Positions 44,205-53,896 of a DNA stretch of 64,000 nt are shown here, one piece after another. How positions within the stretch are numbered: position 1 is the first letter of the stretch; every line of letters starts with the position of its first letter. The DNA lies in the NCBI RefSeq assembly GCF_029892095.1, contig NZ_JARZAE010000004.1, positions 7,378,001 through 7,442,000 on the forward strand. Direction: 5' to 3'. This DNA comes from Kitasatospora sp. MAP12-44 (GTDB lineage: Bacteria; Actinomycetota; Actinomycetes; Streptomycetales; Streptomycetaceae). Made by a program: the position numbers and the translations under genes. The notes below the pieces were generated by a model that was not told the origin of the DNA, ran no database searches, and worked only from the letters and a program-made list of their open reading frames with translations.

Positions 44205-44508
44205 GTCCCAAGAGGACCGGATGGTCCGCGAGCTCCGCGAAGCCGCGCAGCGGGCCGTTGACGCGCTGGTGGATGCGCTGCAGCTCAACGGTCTGCCGCC
44301 GCTGCCCGGTCTGGAGGGGGGAAGGGTCACCCTCCACCCGCGTGGCGTCCACATCGAGATTGGCGGGTGCAATGTGCGCACCGTGCAGGCGATCGCCGAT
44401 TTTCTCAAGGATCACGCGCGCTGCTCGGGCCGCGTTCTCCCCGGCACGGCCGTCGTGCCCACTGGACTGGCCGAACTGCCCGCTGTGCGAATGGAATTGA
44501 GCGAATGA
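44185..44508 (+). CDS. Small protein, second of a three-gene operon
   Basis: 107 residues from the GTG at 44185 (95 if it starts at ATG 44221). VRELREAAQRAVDALVDALQLNGLPPLPGLEGGRVTLHPRG suggests a helix and a beta part; NVRTVQAIADFLKDHARC is a second helix. It overlaps the first gene by 20 nt and the third by 4 nt, so the three are coupled. Function unknown. Confidence 0.65.
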   Translation: MTSNRVESQEDRMVRELREAAQRAVDALVDALQLNGLPPLPGLEGGRVTLHPRGVHIEIGGCNVRTVQAIADFLKDHARCSGRVLPGTAVVPTGLAELPAVRMELSE

Positions 44509-44756
44509 TCAGCACCACCAGCACCAGCACCCCCGACGACATCCCGCCGACCGGCTCTTACGTCGTCGACCGCAAGTCGCTGCGCATCCTGGTCGTCATG
44601 GACAACCGCCACGGCGAGCTCTACCTCCGCCCACCCGGCGGCGGCATCGAGATCACCCGCACACCCGACCAGATCCGCCCCGCCGACCGCAGCGAAACCC
44701 TGCGCGGCCGCGTCGCCGAAGCCAACCTCGACGCCGAACACGGCTGCGCCGGATGA
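44505..44756 (+). CDS. Small protein, third of a three-gene operon
   Basis: 83 residues: a Thr/Ser-rich start (ISTTSTSTPDD), then GSYVVDRKSLRILVVMDNRHGELYLRPPGGG, which reads like a small beta domain, and a charged end. ATGA overlap with the previous gene. Function unknown; no signal peptide or membrane helix. Confidence 0.65.
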   Translation: MISTTSTSTPDDIPPTGSYVVDRKSLRILVVMDNRHGELYLRPPGGGIEITRTPDQIRPADRSETLRGRVAEANLDAEHGCAG

Positions 44757-44865
44757 CCTGGGCAGACGTGCAGTTGAGCCGTCGTATCACGGCCGAGGCT
44801 CTGGCCTGCCTCTCCATGGTCGCGCAGAGGGGTTCTGTGAGGGTTGCGCCCGACGGTGCACAATG

Positions 44866-44883
44866 TATCTTGATGTCGAGATA
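44866..44883. promoter_or_regulatory. 18-bp palindromic operator, MarR-like
   Basis: TATCTTGATGTCGAGATA is a palindrome with one mismatched pair (TATCTTGA against TATCTCGA) and resembles MarR-family operators of the ATCTTGA-TCAAGAT type. TATCTT could double as -10, with TTGCGC (44844-44849) 16 nt upstream. It lies 37 nt before the VOC gene. Confidence 0.5.
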
Positions 44884-44920
44884 ATTGCCGTTAGGCCAGA
44901 ACCCGCTGGAGGCCCGTGCT

Positions 44921-45298
44921 ATGACCGCTGCCATCTCCTTCGCTGCCATCAATCATGTCCAGCTCGCCATCCCGGCCGGTGGCGAACCGCAGTGCCGAGC
45001 CTTCTGGGGCGAACTGCTCGGACTGTGCGAGATCCCCAAGCCGCCACCGCTCGCCGCCCGTGGCGGCTGCTGGTTTCAGGGGCCCGGTTTTCAAGTCCAC
45101 CTCGGCGTGGAGCCGGATTTCCGGCCCGCGCTCAAGGCCCATCCCGGCTTCGAGATCCGCGGGCTGCGTGCGCTCGCGGACCGGCTGGCCGACCACGGAT
45201 ATCTCGTCACCTTCAGCAACGAAGTGCCCGGGCAGGACCGCTTCCACGCCGTCGACCCGTTCGGCAACCGGCTCGAATTCCTCGAGCTGCACTCCTGA
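44921..45298 (+). CDS. VOC-family (glyoxalase/bleomycin resistance-like) protein
   Basis: 125 residues with one VOC domain: FAAINHVQLAIPAGGEPQCRAFWGELLGL with a metal-ligand His, LEFLELHS at the end with the matching Glu, and VHLGVEPDF. Family members are dimeric dioxygenases, lyases or drug-binding proteins; none can be selected here. The GGAGG site is 8 nt before ATG. The palindrome upstream implies control by a repressor, possibly responding to a toxic compound. No marR gene is adjacent. Confidence 0.85.
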   Translation: MTAAISFAAINHVQLAIPAGGEPQCRAFWGELLGLCEIPKPPPLAARGGCWFQGPGFQVHLGVEPDFRPALKAHPGFEIRGLRALADRLADHGYLVTFSNEVPGQDRFHAVDPFGNRLEFLELHS

Positions 45299-45341
45299 GT
45301 GGGCGTTGGGTGGCCGTTGTTGGGTACAGGCCGGGCTTGGG

Positions 45342-45426
45342 CATGGCGAATCCCCGCGACCGTTCGTAACGGTGGCGGGGATTCAGTTCGGCGCGGCGGT
45401 CGGCCGGTCCCGAACTCGCCGGCCTT
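45342..45426. repeat. Direct repeat copy 2: terminator plus DUF397 remnant
   Basis: Second copy of the 42399-42485 sequence. The hairpin (45348-45384, one mismatch) is kept. On the minus strand the final codons of a DUF397 gene remain (KAGEFGTG for KAGDFGTV), but the rest is gone and the ppiB stop lies 7 nt away. It is a relic left by recombination at a DUF397 gene. Confidence 0.75.
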
Positions 45427-45432
45427 CCTTGG

Positions 45433-45927
45433 TTACTGCACCAGCTCCGCCTTCTCGATGATGACGTCGGTCTCGGGCACGTCCGCGAACTGACCGCTGC
45501 GGGTTGTCCTGACCTTCTCGATGGCGTCGACGACGTCGGTGCCCTCGACGACCCGGCCGAACACGGTGTAACCCCAGCCGTCCTGCCCCGGGTAGTCGAG
45601 GAACGAGTTGTTCTTGACGTTGACGAAGAACTGCGCGCTGGCCGAGTGCGGGTCGGAGGTACGGGCCATGGCGACGGTGTAGGGCTCGTTCTTCAGTCCG
45701 TTCTTCGCCTCGTTCTCGACCGGGTCGTTCGTCGGCTTCTGCTTCATGCCCGGCTCGAACCCGCCGCCCTGGATCATGAAGCCGGGGATCACGCGGTGGA
45801 AGATCGTGCCGTTGTAGTGCCCGCTGTTGACGTAGGTCAGGTAGTTCGAAACGGTCTTGGGCGCCTTCTCACCGTCGAGCTCGATCTTGATCTTGCCGTG
45901 GTTGGTGGTGAGGACTACTGCGCTCAT
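45433..45927 (-). CDS. ppiB: Cyclophilin-type peptidyl-prolyl isomerase (PpiB-like)
   Basis: 164 residues, exactly the E. coli PpiB length. MSAVVLTTNHGKIKIELDGEKAPKTVSNYLTYVNSGHYNGTIFHRVIPGFMIQGGGF and ASAQFFVNVKNNSFLDY are proteobacterial-style cyclophilin blocks; the Arg in FHRVI and Phe in QFFVNV are catalytic-site residues. It lacks a signal peptide, so cytosolic protein folding is likely. It abuts the DUF397 relic, lies in an accessory region, and looks unlike the larger actinobacterial cyclophilins: possible transfer. Confidence 0.9.
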   Translation of the reverse strand: MSAVVLTTNHGKIKIELDGEKAPKTVSNYLTYVNSGHYNGTIFHRVIPGFMIQGGGFEPGMKQKPTNDPVENEAKNGLKNEPYTVAMARTSDPHSASAQFFVNVKNNSFLDYPGQDGWGYTVFGRVVEGTDVVDAIEKVRTTRSGQFADVPETDVIIEKAELVQ

Positions 45928-46040
45928 GAGTTCTCCTGCTGATGCTCGGCCGGCTGGACACGGACAGGCGCAGCCTACTGGCGCAGCGTCACATCGATCT
46001 CGGAAATCCGCGAAACCTCGGGGTCATCAGCGGTGGCGCG

Positions 46041-46400
46041 TCAGCTGTTCGGGGTCAGCAGGTAGCGGACGGTCTGGGTCTGGATGAGCCCGTCGCGGAA
46101 GACGAAGGTGTCGACGCCCTGGTCTGCCTGGTTGCGGTCGGAGGTGGCGGACCATTCCAGGAAGAGGACATCGGCCGCGAAGGTGGCGATCTTGATGTCC
46201 CACTGGGCGTGCGGAAGCTCGCTGAACAGCTGGGCGAAGGCCTCCCGAACGCCCTCCCGGCCGTGCTTGACGCCGCTGGGAGTGATGAAGACCGCGTCCT
46301 CGGCGAAGTTCAGGACGAGCGCGTCCAGGTCCTCGGCGAGGAGGGCCTTCCCGTGGCTCTCGTAGGTCTCCTGCGGGGTGCGGGCCGCGATGTTCGCCAT
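46041..46400 (-). CDS. SnoaL-like / NTF2-fold small protein
   Basis: 119 residues. TYESHGKALLAEDLDALVLNFAEDAVFITPSGVKHGREGVREAFAQLFSEL is the usual SnoaL-like start of the NTF2 cone, and LFLEWSATSDRNQADQGVDTFVFRDGLIQTQTVRY the closing strands. Such proteins are isomerases, cyclases or simple stress proteins; no catalytic acid can be fixed. AGGAAGG lies about 8 nt before the ATG at 46400. Confidence 0.8.
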   Translation of the reverse strand: MANIAARTPQETYESHGKALLAEDLDALVLNFAEDAVFITPSGVKHGREGVREAFAQLFSELPHAQWDIKIATFAADVLFLEWSATSDRNQADQGVDTFVFRDGLIQTQTVRYLLTPNS

Positions 46401-46536
46401 CTGGGATGCCTTCCTGGAGCGGGAGTTCACGTCGGCCACCAGTCTTCCGCGACGCGAGGTGCGCTTGTCAAGACGCCGCACGGGCGGTGGCGCGGGAGCG
46501 GCGGGGGAGGGGCGGCCGGCCGCCGGCGTGGGCATC

Positions 46537-46818
46537 ATGGCGAGCATGAGCGAGAAACCACCGCCCGGCGCCCAGGGCCCGAGCTGGCCCGGCGGCCGGC
46601 GCGGTACGCGCGGGCCCCGCAAGGGGGGTCGTCCCCCCGCCGCCCCGGCCGCCCCGGCCGCCCCGGACGGTCCGGCAGACCCGACAGGAGGGCCGCACCT
46701 CGTGAGTCCGCAGAAGCCCCCGTCGCAGGGGCCGACCAGTCTGCCGGGCGGCAAGCCCGCGCCGCCCCCCGGTCCGGCCAACCCGCCGCCGCCCAGCGGC
46801 GGTCCGCCGAGGCAGTAG
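46537..46818 (+). CDS. Proline/glycine-rich low-complexity ORF
   Basis: 93 residues of Pro, Gly, Ala and Arg, with AAPAAPAAPDG from a short tandem CGCCCCGGC repeat and PPPSGGPP near the end. ATG 46537 or 46546. No ribosome site, domain or signal peptide. In such GC-rich DNA it may be spurious, though it fills an otherwise empty gap between the SnoaL-like and UvrA-like genes. Confidence 0.35.
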   Translation: MASMSEKPPPGAQGPSWPGGRRGTRGPRKGGRPPAAPAAPAAPDGPADPTGGPHLVSPQKPPSQGPTSLPGGKPAPPPGPANPPPPSGGPPRQ

Positions 46819-46840
46819 GAGAGGCAGTAGGAAGCGTTGG

Positions 46841-49231
<2,391 letters not shown>

Positions 49232-49310
49232 CGTCTTTCTCCGTCCCGGTCAGGCGGCGGGCTGCCTGACCGGCCCCCGTCGGCGTCGCCTGGCTCGATC
49301 TAAGCAGCTT

Positions 49311-49352
49311 CGAACGGTGCCCGGATCACTGAACGGGTGTGAACGGTAGCCT
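49311..49352 (+). promoter_or_regulatory. Promoter and GAACGG repeats ahead of the AraC gene
   Basis: TAGCCT (49347-49352) ends 6 nt before the ATG, a leaderless arrangement. GAACGG occurs three times (about 49312, 49331, 49341), possible binding half-sites in the divergent uvrA-like/araC spacer. Confidence 0.45.
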
Positions 49353-49358
49353 CGTTCC

Positions 49359-49829
49359 ATGGACTCGCCTGATCTCGCCGCGCTCGCGCAGCTGCGCCGG
49401 GCGCGGGATCTGATCGATCGCGAATACGCCCGTCCACTGGACGTGCCGACGCTGGCCCGCCACGCGCTGATGTCGCCGGCGCACTTCGCGCGGCGGTTCC
49501 GGGCGGCCTACGGCGAGACGCCGTACAGCTACCTGATGACCCGGCGCGTCGAGCGGGCGATGGCGCTGCTGCGCGCGGGGATGAGCGTGACCGACGCGTG
49601 CATGGAGGTCGGCTGCACCTCGCTCGGCTCGTTCAGTTCGCGCTTCACCGAACTGGTCGGGGAGACGCCGAGCGCGTACCGCGCCCGGGAGCACCCCGCC
49701 GTGGCGGCGATGCCCCCGTGTGTGGCGAAGGTGCACACCCGGCCGATCAGGGGCGTACCGAGCACGTTGCGGGAGGCGGGCCGCGAAGCCACCGCCCCGC
49801 AGGACCCGCACGCCCCCGGGAGCGGCTGA
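49359..49829 (+). CDS. AraC-family transcriptional regulator (single DNA-binding domain)
   Basis: 156 residues. The whole protein is essentially the two-HTH AraC domain, IDREYARPLDVPTLARHALMSPAHFARRFRAAYGETPYSYLMTRRVERAMALLRAGMSVTDACMEVGCTSLGSFSSRFTELVGETPSAYRA, plus a disordered tail; there is no ligand-sensing N-domain, as in SoxS/MarA-type proteins. It is divergent from the UvrA-like gene and probably regulates it or itself. The DNA-binding class is certain, targets are not. Confidence 0.9.
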   Translation: MDSPDLAALAQLRRARDLIDREYARPLDVPTLARHALMSPAHFARRFRAAYGETPYSYLMTRRVERAMALLRAGMSVTDACMEVGCTSLGSFSSRFTELVGETPSAYRAREHPAVAAMPPCVAKVHTRPIRGVPSTLREAGREATAPQDPHAPGSG

Positions 49830-49835
49830 GCCGGG

Positions 49836-50513
49836 TCAGGGGATGCGCAGCGCCTGGACGACCACCGGCAGCACCGCGATGTTCGACGACACCGAGCTGG
49901 AGGCGACCGGCATCGCCGTCTTGCCGGGGGCGACGTTCTGGGCGCCCACCACGGCGCTGTCGACCGACTCGCCGGCCGCGTTCGTGAAATCGATGCGCAC
50001 GGCGTAGGAGGCGGTCTTCGAGGTGCTGTTGGTGATCGTCACCACCACCGCCGTCAGCCCGCCGGTGGTCGCCAGCGGGACACCGGTGAGCGTGATGTCG
50101 CCGGTGGCGTTGCCGGGGGTCCCGCCGAGGGGCGCCAGCGCGGCCGAGGCGGCGGCCGAGGCCTGAGCGGCGGACGCCGAGACGGATGCCTCGAAGGACG
50201 CGGCCCGGGCGGAGCTGGACGCGGTGGCGGCGGAGGCCGAGGCGGCCGCCTGGGAGGCGACGGCGGAGGCCGAGGCGGCGATCGAGGCGGCGATCGAGGC
50301 GAGCGCGGAGGGGGTGGAGCCCGAGAACGCGGCGGCGTTCGGTGAGAACGGGCTGGCGCCGGTGACGGGGTTGACCACGGTCGCCGGCGCGCCCCCGCAG
50401 GCCGTCAGGCCGACCATGCCGACCAGGCCGCCCGCCGCGGCGAGCAGCACCACCGCCCGGCGCCGTCCGCCGCCGGCCGCACCCGATCGCCCACGCCATC
50501 CACCTACGCTCAC
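49836..50513 (-). CDS. Ala/Ser-rich lipoprotein
   Basis: 225 residues. A lipoprotein signal peptide (RRRAVVLLAAAGGLVGMVGLTAC) gives a lipobox LTAC with Cys39. Then comes a ~70-residue Ala/Ser helix (SALASIAASIAASASAVASQ and on), and a C-terminal beta domain (GDITLTGVPLATTGGLTAVVVTITNSTSK, ASYAVRIDF) like FxLYD/DUF11-type extracellular folds. It is probably membrane-anchored outside the cell, perhaps a spacer-stalk display. GTG at 50513 is preferred, though no clear ribosome site is seen. Confidence 0.75.
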   Translation of the reverse strand: MSVGGWRGRSGAAGGGRRRAVVLLAAAGGLVGMVGLTACGGAPATVVNPVTGASPFSPNAAAFSGSTPSALASIAASIAASASAVASQAAASASAATASSSARAASFEASVSASAAQASAAASAALAPLGGTPGNATGDITLTGVPLATTGGLTAVVVTITNSTSKTASYAVRIDFTNAAGESVDSAVVGAQNVAPGKTAMPVASSSVSSNIAVLPVVVQALRIP

Positions 50514-50626
50514 AGAAGCCGCCCAAGGTCGCTGGCCGGGACCACTCCCGTGCCGCCTGTCCCCACAGTCACCCGGGCCACGAAGCGGCCGCGACCCGCG
50601 CGGGTCCATTCGGGGGCGCGCATGCC

Positions 50627-52693
50627 CTAACGGTCGTCGGGCTGGGTGCGGCGGCCGGCCAGTGCGGCCGGCATCGGCTCGTAGCGCAACGGGGCGCGGG
50701 TGAACGAGCCGGTGCCGTGCGAGAGCGAGCGCAGGTCGATGGCGTAGCGGGTGAGTTCGAGCTCCGGCACCTCGGCGCGCAGCAGGCTCTGCCCCGGACC
50801 GGCGGCCTCGGTGCCCAGCACCCGGCCGCGGCGCATCGACAGGTCGCTGAAGACCGCGCCCTGGTACTCGTCGGGGATCAGCACCCCGACGTCGGCCACC
50901 GGTTCCAGCAGCCGCACGGTGGTCTGCGCCGCCGCGTCACGCAGGGCGAGGCCGGCCGCGGTCTGGAAGGCGGCGTCCGAGGAGTCCACCGAGTGCGCCT
51001 TGCCGTCGACCAGGGTGACCCGGACGTCCACCAGCGGGTGCCCCTCGCCGACGCCGTGCGCCAGCTGCGCGCGCACGCCCTTCTCCACCGAGGGCACGAA
51101 GTGCCGGGGCACCGCGCCGCCGACCACCTTGTCCACGAACTCGAAGCCGCCGCCGGGTGGCAGCGGCTCCACCAGCAACTCGCAGACCGCGTACTGCCCG
51201 TGGCCGCCGGACTGCTTCACCAGCCGCCCGTGCCCGGTCGCCGCGCCGGCGAAGGTCTCGCGCAGCGCCACCTGGTACGGCACCTGGTCCACCCGCACCC
51301 CGTACAGCGCGCCCAACTGGTGCAGCACGACGGCCGCGTGGGCCTCGCCGGTGCACCACAGCACGATCTGGTGGGTGTCGGGGTTCTGCTCGACGCGCAC
51401 GGTGGCGTCCTGCGCGGTGAGCTTGGCCAGGCCCTGGGCGAGCTTGTCGTCGTCCGCCTTGCTGTGCGCCTCGACGGCGATCGGCAGCAGCGGCTCGGGC
51501 AGCGGCCACGGCTCCAGCAGCCGGGGCTCGGCCGGGTCCGAGAGGGTGTCGCCGGCTCGGGCGCTGGTGAGTTTGGCGACGCAGACCAGGTCGCCGGCGA
51601 TCGCCTCCGGGACGGGGCGCTGGAGTTTGCCGAACGGGCTGGTCAGGCCGGAGACCCGCTCCTCCGTCCCGGCGGCAGCCTCGTCCGGGCCGCCTGCCAC
51701 CCGGACCAGGGCGTCCGGCTGCAGCGTCCCGGCGAAGACCCGGATCAGGCTGAGCCGCCCGACGTACGGGTCGCCGCTGTTGTGGATCACCTGGGCGGTG
51801 AGCGGGGCCTTGGGGTCGGCGCCGCGGGGGGTGTCGGCGGGGGAGGGGAACGAGTCGACGATCAGGTCCAGCAGGTCGACGGCGCCGGTGCCGTCCTCGG
51901 TGGTCGGCAGCACCGGGTGCAGCGCGTCGTGCAGCACGGCGCCGCGCAGGCCCCGCGACAGCGCGGCGTCGTCCAGCGCCTCGCCCTCCAGGTAGCGCTC
52001 CAGCAGCGCGTCGTCCTCGCCGGCGATCGCCTCGACCAGGCGCTCGCGGGCCGGTCCGGTGTCGGGCAGGCTGCCGTCGACGCTGCCGTGTGTCTCGCCG
52101 CTGATCAGCTCGACGGTGCCGCGCACGTGCCCGTCGGTGCGCACCGGCAGGTCCAGCGGCTGCACCGAGTCGGGGCGGCCCGCGCCGAACGCGTCCTGGC
52201 AGGCGGCCAGCACCTCGGTGAAGTCGGCGCGGGCGGCGTCCATCCTGGTCACGACGATGGCGCGGGGCAGCCCGGCGTCGGCGCACAGGCGCCACAGGGT
52301 CAGCACCGGGCCGGTCACCGGCTCGGTGGCGGAGACCAGGAAGACGGCGGCGTCGGCGGCGCGCAGGGCGGCGTGCAGTTCGCCGGCGAAGTCGGCGTAG
52401 CCGGGCGGGTCCAGCAGGTTGATCTTGATTCCGCGCCACTCGACCGGTACCACCGAGAGCCGTACCGAGCGCTGCTGCTGGTGCTCGATCTCCTCGTAGT
52501 CGGCGACCGTCGTCCCGTCCGCCACCCGCCCGGCCCGGTTCAGCGCCCCGGCCGCCAGGGCCAGTGACTCGGTCAGCGTGGTCTTGCCGACCCCGCTGAC
52601 GCCGACCAGCACGACATTGCGCAACTGCTCCACCCGCTCGACCGCGGGCGCCCGAGCGCCCGCCCCCGCCCGGGACGTTCCTCGCTCGGACAT
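50627..52693 (-). CDS. Elongation factor G-like protein (EF-G2 type), degenerate GTPase motifs
   Basis: 688 residues, with all EF-G domains in order. The P-loop GVSGVGKTT (31-39) is intact, but switch I has RSVRLSV in place of RGITI, G3 reads DPPGYADF (Tyr99 for the catalytic His), and G4 reads VTRMD for NKMD. C-terminal domains include GHGQYAVCELLVEPL and the EF-G domain V region. A similar mycobacterial EF-G2 was reported to bind nucleotide without ribosome-stimulated GTPase. ATG 52693 follows GGGAGGAG. Role unknown; possibly ribosome regulation. Confidence 0.85.
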   Translation of the reverse strand: MSERGTSRAGAGARAPAVERVEQLRNVVLVGVSGVGKTTLTESLALAAGALNRAGRVADGTTVADYEEIEHQQQRSVRLSVVPVEWRGIKINLLDPPGYADFAGELHAALRAADAAVFLVSATEPVTGPVLTLWRLCADAGLPRAIVVTRMDAARADFTEVLAACQDAFGAGRPDSVQPLDLPVRTDGHVRGTVELISGETHGSVDGSLPDTGPARERLVEAIAGEDDALLERYLEGEALDDAALSRGLRGAVLHDALHPVLPTTEDGTGAVDLLDLIVDSFPSPADTPRGADPKAPLTAQVIHNSGDPYVGRLSLIRVFAGTLQPDALVRVAGGPDEAAAGTEERVSGLTSPFGKLQRPVPEAIAGDLVCVAKLTSARAGDTLSDPAEPRLLEPWPLPEPLLPIAVEAHSKADDDKLAQGLAKLTAQDATVRVEQNPDTHQIVLWCTGEAHAAVVLHQLGALYGVRVDQVPYQVALRETFAGAATGHGRLVKQSGGHGQYAVCELLVEPLPPGGGFEFVDKVVGGAVPRHFVPSVEKGVRAQLAHGVGEGHPLVDVRVTLVDGKAHSVDSSDAAFQTAAGLALRDAAAQTTVRLLEPVADVGVLIPDEYQGAVFSDLSMRRGRVLGTEAAGPGQSLLRAEVPELELTRYAIDLRSLSHGTGSFTRAPLRYEPMPAALAGRRTQPDDR

Positions 52694-52803
52694 CGCTGCA
52701 CTCCTCCCGACGGCGCACGGGACCACGCCCTTCGAGCTTTCCACCCTCCGGCCGAGGCGGCCAACCGACCGGACGCAGGGCCGCCCGCCGGTCGGTCAAG
52801 ATT

Positions 52804-52818
52804 CGGTATTGATTTTCA
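52804..52818 (+). promoter_or_regulatory. Zur-box-like site 1
   Basis: CGGTATTGATTTTCA matches 11 of 15 bases of the Streptomyces Zur box TGAAAATGATTTTCA, with the right half nearly intact. 113 nt before znuA. Confidence 0.55.
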
Positions 52819-52842
52819 TCTCAGCGGCAATCGGCTTGGAGA

Positions 52843-52857
52843 TGAAAACCGTTGTCA
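52843..52857 (+). promoter_or_regulatory. Zur-box-like site 2
   Basis: TGAAAACCGTTGTCA matches 11 of 15 bases of the Zur box and is a 7-1-7 palindrome with one mismatch. Together with site 1 it covers a possible promoter (TTGGAG 52835-52840, TACTCT 52860-52865), so zinc-bound Zur would block transcription. Confidence 0.65.
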
Positions 52858-52930
52858 CGTACTCTGACCGGTGTCCCACCGAGTCGAACCCCTCCTCCGG
52901 GGTCCGTGTCCCTGAGGAGTACCCGCGCCC

Positions 52931-53896
52931 ATGCACCCCTTGCGTACCCGCCAGGCCCGCCGTCGCGCCACGCGACTGGCGCTGGGCCTCGCCGCCGTCG
53001 GCGCGATCACGGTCACCAGTGCCTGCGCCACCACCGCGCCGTCCACCAGCACGGACACGGCGGACGGCGGGCACGGCAAGGTGATCCAGGTGGTCGCGGC
53101 GGAGAACTTCTGGGGCAGCATCGCCCGCCAACTCGGCGGTGACCACGTGAAGGTGACCAGCATCATCACCAACCCGGACACCGACCCGCACTCCTACGAG
53201 CCGACCGCGGCCGACGGCCGCACGGTGGCCGGCGCGCAGTACGCGATCGTCAACGGCATCGGCTACGACAGCTGGGCGGACAAGCTGATCGGCGCCAACC
53301 CCAGCAAGAGCCGCAGCACCCTGGACGTGGGCGACCTGGTCGGCGTCAAGCAGGGCGGCAACCCGCACCAGTGGTACTCGCCGGACAGCGTCACCAAGGT
53401 GGTCGAGCAGATATCCGCCGACTACCAGCGGATCGACCCGGCCGACGCCGCGTACTTCCAGGCCCAGCAGTCGGCCTTCGAGACCAAGACGCTTGCCTCG
53501 TACCACCAGCTGATATCCGACATCAGGACGAAGTACGCCGGCACCCCGATCGGGGCCTCCGAGTCGATCGTCAGCCCGCTCGCCGAGGGCCTGGGGCTGA
53601 AGCTGATCACCCCCGCGAGCTTCCTGGCCGCGATGAGCGAGGGCACCGACCCGACCGCCGCCGACAAGGCCGCCATCGACCAGCAGATCGCCGGCAAGCA
53701 GATCAAGGTCTACGTCTACAACACCCAGAACTCCACCCCGGACGTGACCGCGCAGGTCAACGCGGCCAAGGCGCAGGGCATCCCGGTGGCCACCGTGACC
53801 GAGACCCTGGCGCCGGCCGGAGCCGGCTTCCAGGACTGGCAGACCAAGGAACTCCAGGGCATCGAGGCCGCGTTGAGCCAGGCGGTGGCCAAGTGA
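52931..53896 (+). CDS. znuA: Zinc ABC transporter substrate-binding lipoprotein
   Basis: 321 residues. Lipobox TSAC with Cys32 after a short hydrophobic signal anchors it outside the membrane. Cluster A-I signatures include VVAAENFWGSIARQLGG, DPHSYEPT with one zinc His, and NPHQWYSP with a second; ASESI and the later VYNTQNSTPDV form the binding pocket. No long His-rich loop is seen, but HGKV is near the N-terminus. It overlaps znuC by 4 nt. Two Zur boxes precede it, which supports zinc over manganese. Confidence 0.9.
   Translation: MHPLRTRQARRRATRLALGLAAVGAITVTSACATTAPSTSTDTADGGHGKVIQVVAAENFWGSIARQLGGDHVKVTSIITNPDTDPHSYEPTAADGRTVAGAQYAIVNGIGYDSWADKLIGANPSKSRSTLDVGDLVGVKQGGNPHQWYSPDSVTKVVEQISADYQRIDPADAAYFQAQQSAFETKTLASYHQLISDIRTKYAGTPIGASESIVSPLAEGLGLKLITPASFLAAMSEGTDPTAADKAAIDQQIAGKQIKVYVYNTQNSTPDVTAQVNAAKAQGIPVATVTETLAPAGAGFQDWQTKELQGIEAALSQAVAK

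Noticed and set aside
42405..45384. Insertion-sequence ends in the two similar hairpins
   Set aside because: The repeats are direct, not inverted, have no transposase between them, and carry a terminator and DUF397 codons.
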